The notes beneath the pieces are model-generated. The model was given only the letters and a program-made list of their open reading frames with translations, did not search any database and was not told the DNA's origin. From Microcoleus asticus IPMA8 (GTDB taxonomy: Bacteria > Cyanobacteriota > Cyanobacteriia > Cyanobacteriales > Microcoleaceae), in contig NZ_SRRZ01000030.1 in assembly GCF_013179805.1 (NCBI RefSeq), positions 1-22,572 on the forward strand: a stretch of 22,572 nt of DNA, written 5' to 3'. A program made the position numbers and the translations under genes. Positions 7,717 through 15,426 of the stretch are shown here, piece after piece; the stretch's first letter is position 1; each line of letters opens with the position of its first letter.

Positions 7717-7768
7717 AGAAGGAAGAAGGAAGAAGGAAGAAGGAAGAAGGAAGAAGGAAGAAGGAAGA
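7717..7768. repeat. Heptanucleotide tandem repeat, GAAGGAA x7
   Basis: About 7.4 perfect units of 7 nt (purine-only strand) fill the space after the DUF1825 gene. It is the longest of the period-7 arrays in the window. Its copy number is likely variable between strains (inference). Confidence 0.9.
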
Positions 7769-7797
7769 TGAAACAAGTAAGGGGTAATTTTCAACAA

Positions 7798-7818
7798 CTA
7801 CTGCCTACTGCCTACTGA
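7798..7818. repeat. Heptanucleotide tandem repeat, CTACTGM x3
   Basis: Three units, CTACTGC twice and then CTACTGA, lie between the GAAGGAA array and the end of the PBP gene. Period 7 recurs with a fourth unrelated unit. Confidence 0.7.
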
Positions 7819-7825
7819 CTGATAG

Positions 7826-9745
7826 TTAAGGCCGCTCAAAAGATGAAGCAGGTTTGAAACTTTCTGCGGGAACGCCTTCCAAAGCTTGGCTCATAAAATC
7901 GCGCCAAACAGGGGCGACAATAGTACCGCCAGTAGCACCGTAGCTCATCGGTCTGTAATTGTCGTTGCCCATCCAAACAGCCACCGACAACTGGGGCACG
8001 TAACCCACAAACCAGATATCCCGTTCTGAGGAAGTTGTACCAGTTTTCCCGGCAGCCGGCCGCCCAAGTTGAGCCGCCCTTGCCGTTCCGTTGTTAATTA
8101 CCCCTTGCAGAGCGCTGTTGACAGATGCCGCCGCCCAGGAATTGAGAACTAATTTGGGTTTGGGCGTATTGTCGAGCAAGACGTTGCCGCTGCTGTCAGT
8201 GACTTGCACGATAAATGTGGTGTCAGAATGCCAGCCGTTGTTGGCGAAGGTAGCAAAAGCTCCGGCCATTTCTAAAGGAGTCAGGTCAACCGCACCCAAG
8301 GGCAAAGAAATTACTGGTTCCATCGGACTTCTGATGCCGAGTACCCGGCAAATCTCAATCACTTTATTCAATCCGACTTCTTGACCAAGCTTGACCGCGG
8401 GAATGTTGAGAGATACTTCCAAAGCTCTGCGGATGCTGACGGCACCGGAGAACCCGCCGCCGTAGTTTTGAGGGTAGTAGTAGCCGTCGCCGTCGCGGTA
8501 GCCGACAGGGGAGTCGTAGACAACGGAATCGGGGCTGTATTTGCCGCTAGCAAAGGCAGCGTAGTAGATAAAAGGCTTAAAAGAAGATCCGGGCTGGCGA
8601 CGTGCTTGAATGGCACGGTTGAACTGACTCTTTTCGTAATCGACGCCGCCCACCATTGCTTTGACGAAGTGGGTGCGGGGATCGACGGCGGCTAGGGCAA
8701 TTTGACCTTCCTCGCGATCGTAAAACAGCCCTTGGTAGTAAAGCCGATTGTGCCACGCTTTGACGGTCTCTTCGGCTATGCGCTGCATTTTGAGGTCGAT
8801 CGTGGTTTGAACGCGCATTCCGCCCTTAACCACGGCATCTCGCCCGAAACGCCTCGTCAGTTCCTGGACTACGGCTTGTGTTACGTAAGGAACTTGAGAG
8901 CCACCAAAAGAGGTAATTTTGCCTAGCTTAATTTTTTCCTGGCGGGCAGCAGTCTCTTGGGCCGGCGTAATCCATTTGAGCTCCTTCATGCGTTTTAAAA
9001 CGAGGATTTGCCGCTCTTTGGCCAACTTGTAATTGACGAAAGGACTGTATTCTTCGGGGGCAGAAATTAAGCCGGCCAGCATCGCTGCTTCTGAAAGTGT
9101 CAAATTACTTGCTGACTTGTTGAAATAGCTTCGAGAGGCTGTCTCTACGCCGTACAAGTTGTGACCTAAGTAGATTTGATTCAGGTATAGTTGCAGAATT
9201 TGGTCTTTGTTGAGAATTTGCTCCAAGCGGATAGACATTACCGCTTCAGCTACCTTGCGACTAAATTTTGACTGGGGAGAAAGAAACAGGTTCTTGACTA
9301 GCTGCATAGTCATAGTCGAGCCGCCTTCAACGGTTCTACCTTTCTCTAGGTTGACTATGAGAGCTCGGGCTATCCCGCCGGGGTTGATGCCTTTGTGAGT
9401 GAAGAAGTTGCTATCTTCGATCGCCAGAACAGCTCGTTTCAGGTTCGGGGAGATTTGGTCAAGGGGTACGACATCCCGGTTGGCTTCGTCGTGGATGCTG
9501 GCTAGGGGCTTGCCGCTGATGTCGTAAATGTGGGTAGTTTCTGTAGGAGAGTAGGTTTGCAAGATCCGAACATCTGGCAAATTGCGGAAGCTGATCGCTA
9601 AGCCAACCAGTCCGCCAGCGACTACGGAACTGGCAAGCATTGTCATGCTGAGTATGGTTCCGGCGGTCACTTTACTGACTGACTGAACAAACTCGAATAC
9701 GGGGGCTGAGTTTTCCGTGTTTTTGCGGACTGCGTTGGTTGACAC
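7826..9745 (-). CDS. Class A penicillin-binding protein (glycosyltransferase/transpeptidase)
   Basis: A 639-residue bifunctional peptidoglycan synthase. A membrane anchor lies at about 28-52. The family-51 glycosyltransferase domain (about 75-250) has its catalytic Glu110 in AIEDSNFF, then EGGSTMTMQLVKN and LNQIYLG. The transpeptidase domain (about 345-615) has active-site Ser387 and Lys390 in SSFK, the SLN triad at 445-447 and KTG at 567-569. It polymerises lipid II and cross-links the wall at the outer face of the cytoplasmic membrane. The start is a GTG at 9745 with AGGAAG about 10 nt upstream. The first ATG would lie further in, inside or beyond the anchor. It is convergent with the DUF1825 gene. 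It lacks the long C-terminal tails of some PBP1a proteins. Cyanobacteria carry several class A PBPs, so the paralogue cannot be named from sequence alone. Confidence 0.96.
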   Translation of the reverse strand: MSTNAVRKNTENSAPVFEFVQSVSKVTAGTILSMTMLASSVVAGGLVGLAISFRNLPDVRILQTYSPTETTHIYDISGKPLASIHDEANRDVVPLDQISPNLKRAVLAIEDSNFFTHKGINPGGIARALIVNLEKGRTVEGGSTMTMQLVKNLFLSPQSKFSRKVAEAVMSIRLEQILNKDQILQLYLNQIYLGHNLYGVETASRSYFNKSASNLTLSEAAMLAGLISAPEEYSPFVNYKLAKERQILVLKRMKELKWITPAQETAARQEKIKLGKITSFGGSQVPYVTQAVVQELTRRFGRDAVVKGGMRVQTTIDLKMQRIAEETVKAWHNRLYYQGLFYDREEGQIALAAVDPRTHFVKAMVGGVDYEKSQFNRAIQARRQPGSSFKPFIYYAAFASGKYSPDSVVYDSPVGYRDGDGYYYPQNYGGGFSGAVSIRRALEVSLNIPAVKLGQEVGLNKVIEICRVLGIRSPMEPVISLPLGAVDLTPLEMAGAFATFANNGWHSDTTFIVQVTDSSGNVLLDNTPKPKLVLNSWAAASVNSALQGVINNGTARAAQLGRPAAGKTGTTSSERDIWFVGYVPQLSVAVWMGNDNYRPMSYGATGGTIVAPVWRDFMSQALEGVPAESFKPASSFERP

Positions 9746-9821
9746 GTGGATTTCACTTCCTCACTCGATTTGGGGTTTAAGACTTTTAATTTTAGATGCG
9801 AACCCTAGAGACAGTCAGTCG

Positions 9822-9854
9822 ATTTTAGATTTTAGATTTTAGATTTTAGATTTA
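9822..9854. repeat. Heptanucleotide tandem repeat, ATTTTAG x4
   Basis: Four perfect ATTTTAG units plus a partial fifth lie in the 259-bp gap between the divergent PBP and tyrS genes. It is the fifth period-7 array in the window. Apart from it, the gap shows only a TATAGT-type -10 candidate near 9979, before tyrS. Confidence 0.8.
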
Positions 9855-10004
9855 TTCCACAGATGAATCTGGGAGTTTGAACAAGAGTCTAAAATTTGGG
9901 GATCTCCACGACTGTTGTCGGGGGCTGGTATCCGTTTTTGGGCGGGGTCAGCTAATGAAAGCCGGTCAGCTTTGGGATTATAGTAGCTTGATAGTTATGT
10001 TTTT

Positions 10005-11285
10005 ATGCGTCAACCAGTGAGTGTAACTAATTCTGCTGCACTTTGGCAAAATATGATGGACGATCGCTCCCCGATGATAACTCCTAACCTTTCAGCGCTT
10101 TACCGCGGCGTCAGCCAGATTTTTCCAGATCGACCTGATTCTAGCAACCCTGACGAAAATTTAGCCCAACTGCTGGCAAAAGTCGATCGACCGTTGCGCG
10201 TCAAACTCGGAATTGACCCGACAGGGAGTGACATTCACTTGGGACACAGCATTTGTGTCCGCAAGCTGCGAGCTTTTCAGGATGCCGGTCACACAGCCGT
10301 ACTGCTCATCGGAGATTTTACCGCAAGAATTGGCGATCCGACAGGGAAATCCGAGATGCGCAGCCAGTTGACGGCCGAACAAGTGGCGGAAAATGCCAAG
10401 ACTTATTTAGACCAAGTGCGTCCGATTCTAGATTTTGACACACCCGGGCGTTTGGAAATTCGCTACAACTCCGAGTGGTTGTCGAAATTGGATTTGGCGA
10501 AGATTTTGGAACTGCTGGGGACGATGACGGTGCAGCAGATGCTCGCTAAAGAGGGATTTGATAATCGGATGCAGCAGGAAAATGCAATTTATCTGCATGA
10601 GTTTCTGTATCCACTAATGCAGGGTTACGATTCGGTGGCTTTGGAAGCGGATGTGGAGTTGGGGGGAACTGACCAAAAGTTTAATATTGCGGTGGGAAGA
10701 GATTTGCAGCGGCATTTTGGGATGAAACCGCAGTTTGGTTTGCTGATGCCGATTTTGATCGGGACTGACGGGGTGCAAAAGATGTCGAAGTCTTTGAACA
10801 ATTATGTTGGTTTGTCGGAAGACCCGCTGACGATGTATTCTAAGTTGGAGAAAATTGCTGATAGTTCGATCGCCCAATATTTTGAACTCTTGACAGATTT
10901 GCCACTTGATGAATTGCCAGAAAATCCGCGAGAAAAACAGAAACTTTTGGCTGTGGATGTGGTGCGCCAGTATCGGGGGAAGGAAGCGGCGGATCGCGCA
11001 CAACAAGATGCAATTGCGCTGGTTAAAGGTGCTGCGGGACAAGCTGATGCTGTGGCGGAGTTTTCTTTGGCAAACGTCCAGTTTCCGGCTAAGTTGTTTT
11101 ATATTCTGAGTGCTAGCGGGCTTTGTAAAAGCAGCGGTGATGCGCGGAAGTTGATGCAAGGCGGCGGGGTGAAGCTGGAGGGCGATCGGGTTTCTGATGT
11201 TAATCTTACTTTTGAATCACCTGCTGATTTATGCGGTAAGGTTTTGCAGGTTGGGAAGAATAAGTTTGTGCGATTGGTGTCTTGA
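10005..11285 (+). CDS. tyrS: Tyrosyl-tRNA synthetase
   Basis: A 426-residue class I aminoacyl-tRNA synthetase that charges tRNA-Tyr. The Rossmann catalytic domain has a HIGH-type signature HLGH at 78-81 (in GSDIHLGHS) and KMSKS at 259-263. The C-terminal S4 RNA-binding domain (about 360-425) includes SSGDARKLMQGGGV. The HLGH/KMSKS pairing and phrases such as GIDPTGSDIHLGH point to the TyrZ-like bacterial subgroup. The start is uncertain. ATG 10005 is the longest, but in-frame ATGs at 10053, 10056 and 10074 also precede the conserved region (ALYRGVSQIFP), and none has a clear Shine-Dalgarno. pyrF follows after 42 nt, so co-transcription is likely. Confidence 0.96.
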   Translation: MRQPVSVTNSAALWQNMMDDRSPMITPNLSALYRGVSQIFPDRPDSSNPDENLAQLLAKVDRPLRVKLGIDPTGSDIHLGHSICVRKLRAFQDAGHTAVLLIGDFTARIGDPTGKSEMRSQLTAEQVAENAKTYLDQVRPILDFDTPGRLEIRYNSEWLSKLDLAKILELLGTMTVQQMLAKEGFDNRMQQENAIYLHEFLYPLMQGYDSVALEADVELGGTDQKFNIAVGRDLQRHFGMKPQFGLLMPILIGTDGVQKMSKSLNNYVGLSEDPLTMYSKLEKIADSSIAQYFELLTDLPLDELPENPREKQKLLAVDVVRQYRGKEAADRAQQDAIALVKGAAGQADAVAEFSLANVQFPAKLFYILSASGLCKSSGDARKLMQGGGVKLEGDRVSDVNLTFESPADLCGKVLQVGKNKFVRLVS

Positions 11286-11296
11286 ATCTCTTTTTT

Positions 11297-11341
11297 AACC
11301 GCAGATGAATACTGAAGATGAACGCTGATGAACGCTGATAA
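11297..11341 (+). repeat. Dispersed GATGAACGCNGAT repeat spanning the pyrF start
   Basis: The tract ACCGCAGATGAA, AGATGAACGCTGATGAACGCTGAT is a copy of the dispersed repeat with consensus near ACCGCAGATGAACGCAGAT. The ATG used by pyrF (11328) lies inside the last unit. Related copies are at 6346-6366 and 12059-12135. Confidence 0.65.
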
Positions 11342-12038
11342 TCGAATTATTGTTGCTTTGGATGTTTCGAGTCAAGAAGAGGCGATCGCACTTCTTGACA
11401 AACTCCCGCAAGTATCTTTCTGGAAAGTGGGTTTGGAACTGTTTGTGAGTTCCGGGCCGGGGATTTTGGAAATTTTAAAACAGCGAGAAAAGCGGATTTT
11501 TCTCGATTTGAAGTTTCACGATATCCCGAATACTGTGGCTGGTGCTTGTCGGGCTGCGGCTAAGTACAATGTGGATTTATTGACTATCCATTCTACTTGT
11601 GGTAAAGATGCTTTAAAAGCGGCACAGTTGGCTTTGACTGAAGGGGCGGCGGCTGTGGATAAACCGAGTCCTAAGTTGATTGCAATTACTCTGTTGACGA
11701 GTTTGAATTCGCGACAGTTGGCTTTTGAGTTGAAAATACCTTTGGAGTTGCCGGAATATGCTTTGCACATGGCATTGTTGGCTAAGGAAACTGGTTTAGC
11801 TGGTGCTGTTTGTTCTCCCCAAGAGGTGGAACAGTTAAGAATGAGTTGCGGGGATGATTTTCTGTTAGTTTGTCCCGGTGTGCGTCCGAAATGGGCCGAT
11901 GGGGGCGATCAAAAAAGAGCGATGACTCCGAAGGCTGCTTTGAAAGCAGGTGCGGATTATCTGGTGATTGGGCGGCCGATTACTGCTGCGCCCGATCCGG
12001 TGGCGGCTTTTGCGCGTATTTGTGAAGAGTTGGAGTAA
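11328..12038 (+). CDS. pyrF: Orotidine 5'-phosphate decarboxylase
   Basis: A 236-residue OMP decarboxylase, last step of de novo UMP synthesis, a cytosolic TIM-barrel dimer. The active site is clear: LDLKFHDIPNTV gives Asp60, Lys62 and Asp65 of the catalytic array, and FWKVG supplies Lys33. Phosphate-binding parts near the C-terminus are CPGVRP and DYLVIGRPI. Length is usual for the bacterial short form. The ATG at 11328 gives MNADNRIIVALDV, which aligns with the usual start just before the first strand. The start codon itself is part of a dispersed repeat, and there is no strong Shine-Dalgarno. It lies 42 nt after tyrS and 37 nt before the next gene. Confidence 0.96.
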   Translation: MNADNRIIVALDVSSQEEAIALLDKLPQVSFWKVGLELFVSSGPGILEILKQREKRIFLDLKFHDIPNTVAGACRAAAKYNVDLLTIHSTCGKDALKAAQLALTEGAAAVDKPSPKLIAITLLTSLNSRQLAFELKIPLELPEYALHMALLAKETGLAGAVCSPQEVEQLRMSCGDDFLLVCPGVRPKWADGGDQKRAMTPKAALKAGADYLVIGRPITAAPDPVAAFARICEELE

Positions 12039-12058
12039 CAATAGGAATGTTGTTTTTT

Positions 12059-12135
12059 ACCGCCGATAAACGCCGATGAACGCCGATGGAATTTTATCTG
12101 CGTTCATCTGTGTTTATCTGCTGATATCTGCGGTT
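12059..12135. repeat. Inverted copies of the dispersed repeat, encoding a signal peptide
   Basis: The left arm (12059-12088) carries CGCCGATAAACGCCGATGAA; the right arm (12095-12135) carries TATCTGCGTTCATCTG and TTTATCTGC, ending ATCTGCGGTT. The reverse complement of the right arm, ACCGCAGAT...AACACAGATGAACGC, is the same repeat family, so the two form an imperfect inverted repeat. The start codon at 12076 and the first 20 or so codons of the next gene lie entirely inside it. Confidence 0.75.
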
Positions 12136-12672
12136 GCAACTCCGACTTTGGCAGTTAATTTTGTGACAAATCATGCTAACAGTATAAATCCTAGTCGGTA
12201 TGATTTGTTAGTGCGATCGCCCTGTCCTGCTGATTTAGAAACTTTGGTCGATCGCCTGTTGCAAGATTTGCCTAGTTATGCTAATCGCGTAATTGTGCGA
12301 TCGCACTTTTCTCCTAACAAAAACACACCGTCCGGTTACGCGCTGCCTCAAATAATTTTAGCCGGTCGCCCGGAGTTTGAACCGTTACCTTTAAATTCTG
12401 GGGATGCACTTCCTGAAAATGCCAGTCAAGTTTTCATTACGACTTTGGAACGGCAGTATCGCGGGGGAGAACGAGTCGAAATTCAGCAATATCATTGGTT
12501 ATTTTTCACTAAAACGGAGAACGGATGGGAGTTGGCAAAAATCGTTTCTCGGTTTGGTAATGCGGCGGATATTCGTCCTTTATTAGGCCAAGATAGTGAA
12601 AGCGAAATTGCTCAGGCTATTCGTTTGTGGTTGCGCGATTGTCAGGCAAAAAATAAGTTGTCCCACAACTAA
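12076..12672 (+). CDS. Conserved cyanobacterial hypothetical protein, probably secreted
   Basis: A 198-residue protein. A hydrophobic N-terminal segment (residues 5-21, ILSAFICVYLLISAVA) is followed by ATPTLA, a possible signal-peptidase site near residue 26. The mature part includes NSINPSRYDLLV, SYANRVIVRS, LAGRPEFEPLPLN, VFITTLERQY, HWLFFTKTENGW and a C-terminal AIRLWLRDC. I recall this as a recurring cyanobacterial family of unknown function. The N-region has no positive charge, odd for a signal peptide. The N-terminus is encoded by an inverted dispersed repeat; an in-frame stop at 12067 rules out a start further upstream. The family core starts about residue 40. It lies 37 nt after pyrF and is likely co-transcribed. 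Confidence 0.75.
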   Translation: MNADGILSAFICVYLLISAVATPTLAVNFVTNHANSINPSRYDLLVRSPCPADLETLVDRLLQDLPSYANRVIVRSHFSPNKNTPSGYALPQIILAGRPEFEPLPLNSGDALPENASQVFITTLERQYRGGERVEIQQYHWLFFTKTENGWELAKIVSRFGNAADIRPLLGQDSESEIAQAIRLWLRDCQAKNKLSHN

Positions 12673-12683
12673 ATTGTATTTTT

Positions 12684-12706
12684 GGGCGGGCGAGACGCCC
12701 ACCCCA
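12684..12706. repeat. GC palindrome, GGGCG...CGCCC
   Basis: A short palindrome (12684-12688 with 12696-12700) just after the stop of the secreted hypothetical. It belongs to a GGGCGGGC-type dispersed family, with relatives at 6465-6491 and, weaker, near 17820-17840. It could serve as a 3'-end hairpin, but no T-run follows. Confidence 0.5.
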
Positions 12707-12724
12707 CAAGAAATAATTGTGATT

Positions 12725-12828
12725 GTGGAACAGGCATATTGTCTGTTCAAAACAAAGGTGTAAGAAAATTTAGTCTTTGTGTGTGGAACAGGCATCTTGC
12801 CTGTTCAGAACAAAGGTGTAAGAAAATT
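12725..12828. repeat. Two 46-nt direct repeats, each with an internal hairpin
   Basis: Copies at 12725-12770 and 12783-12828 start GTGGAACAGGCAT and end ACAAAGGTGTAAGAAAATT, differing at only a few positions. Each contains the palindrome GAACAGGC/GCCTGTTC (perfect in copy 2; one wobble-type change in copy 1). Offset is 58 nt. They lie between convergent genes. Confidence 0.85.
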
Positions 12829-12936
12829 CACGAATTTTAGGTTGAGTGGGGGCTGGTTTTTGTAGATTGTGGGTGGGAATTGGAGATTTTTGGTGAACAC
12901 GCCCTACAAATCAACCACAAAAATTGATGACAATTG

Positions 12937-13614
12937 TTATTTTAATTCATCCAATTTAGCCTTGATAGCCTGCATATCTTGCCACATAAACCATTTCGGA
13001 GTTTCCGGTTCGCGGGAGGGATTTCGCAACAAGTACGATGGGTGAAATATCGGCATACACAAACGATTTTCCCATTCAATCCATTGACCTCTGATTTTAC
13101 TAATCGGTCGCTTGTCGCTTAGCAAACCTTTCAGGGCTGTTGCACCGGTTAATAAAATAATTTTGGGGTCTAAGATGCGAATTTGTTCGAGCAAGTAAGG
13201 TTTGCAAGCTTCGATTTCTTTTGCTGTCGGAGGGCGGTTGTTGGGAGGGCGACATTTGATGACGTTGGCAATGAATACGTCGGTTTCTGCACTCAATCCC
13301 ACGGATTCTAAAATCTTATCTAACAGTTGGCCCGATCGCCCGACGAAGGGCAATCCGGTTTCGTCTTCGTTTTGTCCGGGCGCTTCTCCCACAATCAAAA
13401 TTGAGGCTTGAGGATTGCCGCGCCCGATGACAGCGTGAGTGCGCGTATTGCCTAATTCGCAGCGATAGCAGCGGTTGCAGTGCTCGCCGATTTGTTCCAT
13501 ATTTTGATAAGTGCCGGGAGGAATGGGAATTTTGGCATTTGCTGGTATTGAGTCAGTTTGGAAAGTGGCACTTTGATTGTTGTCAAAAAGGCTCAGTTGC
13601 AAGTCACTGGACAT
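12937..13614 (-). CDS. Family 4 uracil-DNA glycosylase (iron-sulfur)
   Basis: A 225-residue UDG of the family-4 (UdgA-like) type, removing uracil from DNA in base-excision repair. Catalytic motif GEAPGQNED is at 76-84 and the second active-site motif HPSYLLR at 191-197. Four iron-sulfur cysteines have the family spacing: Cys49-x2-Cys52 near the N-terminus and Cys121-x15-Cys137. An additional Cys46 makes a CxxCxxC run. The first 35 residues are polar and variable. It starts at an ATG at 13614. It is monocistronic on the minus strand and divergent from the phosphoribosyltransferase gene. Confidence 0.94.
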   Translation of the reverse strand: MSSDLQLSLFDNNQSATFQTDSIPANAKIPIPPGTYQNMEQIGEHCNRCYRCELGNTRTHAVIGRGNPQASILIVGEAPGQNEDETGLPFVGRSGQLLDKILESVGLSAETDVFIANVIKCRPPNNRPPTAKEIEACKPYLLEQIRILDPKIILLTGATALKGLLSDKRPISKIRGQWIEWENRLCMPIFHPSYLLRNPSREPETPKWFMWQDMQAIKAKLDELK

Positions 13615-13694
13615 AAATTTTACAATTAGGGAGATTTTTTTGAGTCTAGAGTTTATAGTTTAGATCGGGTTTGGTGATTTGAGATTGGCTAGAA

Positions 13695-13745
13695 GCTTGT
13701 CTGCGATGCTGTCGATTCCCTACGGGATAGCTGCGCTTCACGCAC
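13695..13745. repeat. Dispersed-repeat-like tract in the UDG/PRTase divergent region
   Basis: The tract CTGCGATGCTGTCGATTCCC, then TACGGGATAGCTGCGC and TTCACGCA, has the look of a cyanobacterial interspersed repeat and includes the small hairpin TCCC-TAC-GGGA. Only one copy is in the window, so the assignment rests on general resemblance. Confidence 0.35.
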
Positions 13746-13805
13746 AATCTCAAATTAATACTCGCAAGTCTCACATTATTTCGTTGAGCTCGTACAGGCA
13801 AAAAT

Positions 13806-14477
13806 ATGTTCTCTAACCCGTTTTTTGACGATCGCGCCGATGCAGGCGAAAAACTGGCCGAGGCAGTTCTGGACGAGCTCGGTAAGTTGAATTTAACGGC
13901 ACAGGAGGCTGTTAAACCGATTGTTTACGCCTTGCCGCGCGGAGGTTTGCCAGTTGCTGTGCCGATTGCGCGCCGCTTGGGCTGTCCTTTGGATGTGGTT
14001 GTCGCCAAGAAAATTACTCGCCCAGATAATTTAGAATTGGCGATCGGGGCTGCAACTGCTGACGGCCACGTTCTCTGGCAAAAGCAAAAGCAGCACAATT
14101 TGCGCTTGCAAAAATTAGCACTGCCCGTGGCTCAAAATAATGCTCAATCTCTGCTGGCGGATTTATCTGCGGGACGCCCCAATGTCAGCGCGGCAGGGGC
14201 TTTGGCGATTGTGGTGGACGATGGCATTGCTACGGGGATGACGATGGCTGTGGCGGCGCTGGCTTTGCAGTCGCAGCAACCTGCGGCTTTGTGGATTTGT
14301 GCGCCTGTGGCCCCGGTAGAATTGATGGGATTTTTGGCCGAAATGGGCGATAAGTCGATTATTTTGGAAACGCCAGACCCTTTTTACAGTGTCAGTCGCT
14401 TTTACGGGCAATTTCCGCAGGTTGAGACGGCGGAGGCTTTAAAGTGTTTGCAGCAACAAACTGAGTGGCGATCGTAG
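13806..14477 (+). CDS. Type I phosphoribosyltransferase
   Basis: A 223-residue PRTase-fold protein. The 13-residue PRPP-binding signature is at 135-147: VVDDGIATGMT, with the acidic pair Asp138-Asp139 and the TGMT loop. A preceding loop ALPRGGLPVA (42-51) is the conserved PPi loop, and VVVAKKITRPDNLELAIGA follows the common pattern of stand-alone PRTases such as the Rv0571c-like group. The transferred base is not evident, and no adjacent biosynthesis gene helps. It starts at the ATG at 13806, with a weak ribosome site. The small membrane protein follows after 42 nt on the same strand. Confidence 0.9.
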   Translation: MFSNPFFDDRADAGEKLAEAVLDELGKLNLTAQEAVKPIVYALPRGGLPVAVPIARRLGCPLDVVVAKKITRPDNLELAIGAATADGHVLWQKQKQHNLRLQKLALPVAQNNAQSLLADLSAGRPNVSAAGALAIVVDDGIATGMTMAVAALALQSQQPAALWICAPVAPVELMGFLAEMGDKSIILETPDPFYSVSRFYGQFPQVETAEALKCLQQQTEWRS

Positions 14478-14519
14478 GTTAAGCTAGAAGGCAAAATCCA
14501 AAAGCTCGATCGCTAAAAA

Positions 14520-14810
14520 ATGAGACCTTGGCAATATTGGTTGGACACTTTAATTCTGTCTACTCAGCACGATCCGCCTCGCTTTGTTGAGTTGGTGATG
14601 TTGACTTTGGCGATGATTTTGCTCGGGCTGTGGAGTGTAACATTGGAGTGGCAGTATTTAACGCTGTCTTTGAGTTATATAATTGGTTCGTCTTTTTCAA
14701 TTTTGGTGCGGGAATCCATGGGCCCGCGGCCTCAATTTCAACTAACTCATCTGACAGCCTTGTTGTTATTAATAATCAGTTTTTATAGTTTTGCTGAACT
14801 GATTAGATAG
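14520..14810 (+). CDS. Small hypothetical membrane protein
   Basis: A 96-residue protein with three hydrophobic segments at about 22-42 (FVELVMLTLAMILLGLWSVTL), 46-63 and 77-93. Between the last two lies a polar stretch, RESMGPRPQFQLTH. The start MRPWQYWLD and the clean reading frame suggest a real gene. I recognise no family. It lies 42 nt downstream of the phosphoribosyltransferase gene and may share its transcript. The ATG directly follows an AAAAA tract without a strong Shine-Dalgarno. Confidence 0.65.
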   Translation: MRPWQYWLDTLILSTQHDPPRFVELVMLTLAMILLGLWSVTLEWQYLTLSLSYIIGSSFSILVRESMGPRPQFQLTHLTALLLLIISFYSFAELIR

Positions 14811-14982
14811 TTAAGGCAGTTTTGATTTGTAGAGGCGGGTTTTACAATTTCATTGCGAAGGTCGTGAAGCAATTGCATAACTTATATAGCAATCCTGAGC
14901 AGGTTCTAAACTAGAGGTTTTTTTGAACGAACCGCGAAGACCCGAAGAAAGAGAATATTGAGAGTTGACAAATCATTAGCCA

Positions 14983-15366
14983 TCATCCTACATTCTCGTG
15001 GGATTGATGTAAAATTATGCGGTTGCCGGCGGGATCGAAGGCATAGATTTCTAAACCGTGAGAAGTTTTGATAATTTCTCCGGCGGGGGGATAACCTAAA
15101 GCCCAAATTCGGGCGATCGCAGTTTCGATATCGCTGACTTCCAAACACAAACTCATGCCTGTTTTTGCTCGATTGGCAAATTCCGATTTGTGGGAATCTT
15201 TGGGTTTGAATATGCCGAGTCTTAAGCCGGGGAGTTGAAATTCAGCATAAGTATTGGGAATGTAAGGGTTTGGTTCTATGTCGAGAAATTTTGTGTAAAA
15301 TTTAACTAGAAGTTCCTTGTCAAGGTCGGCTAAAGTCACTAGGGCGGCGCTGTATTGGAAACTCAT
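14983..15366 (-). CDS. VOC superfamily (glyoxalase/bleomycin-resistance fold) protein
   Basis: A 127-residue single-domain VOC protein. The paired beta-alpha-beta units are seen as DLDKELLVKFYTKFLDIEPN in the first half and VSDIETAIARIWALGY, then IYAFDPAGNRIILHQS, in the second. The usual metal-binding Glu in DPxGNxIEL is replaced by Ile (GNRIIL), and the first strand has no His at the usual ligand position. It is therefore probably not a metal-dependent lyase or dioxygenase, and may be a binding or resistance-type protein. The start is an ATG at 15366. It is followed, on the minus strand, by about 170 bp of AT-rich DNA. Confidence 0.85.
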   Translation of the reverse strand: MSFQYSAALVTLADLDKELLVKFYTKFLDIEPNPYIPNTYAEFQLPGLRLGIFKPKDSHKSEFANRAKTGMSLCLEVSDIETAIARIWALGYPPAGEIIKTSHGLEIYAFDPAGNRIILHQSHENVG

Positions 15367-15426
15367 ATAAATTGGTAATGGAGAATTAGTAATCGGTAAT
15401 TAGTAATATTATAACTTTCTATCTTT

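Noticed and set aside
7717..7768. Regular repeats as a possible CRISPR array
   Set aside because: The unit is 7 nt with no spacers; this is a simple tandem repeat.
14906..15148. 80-codon frame overlapping the VOC gene
   Set aside because: It is in another frame of the VOC gene, Arg/Asn-rich, without motif.
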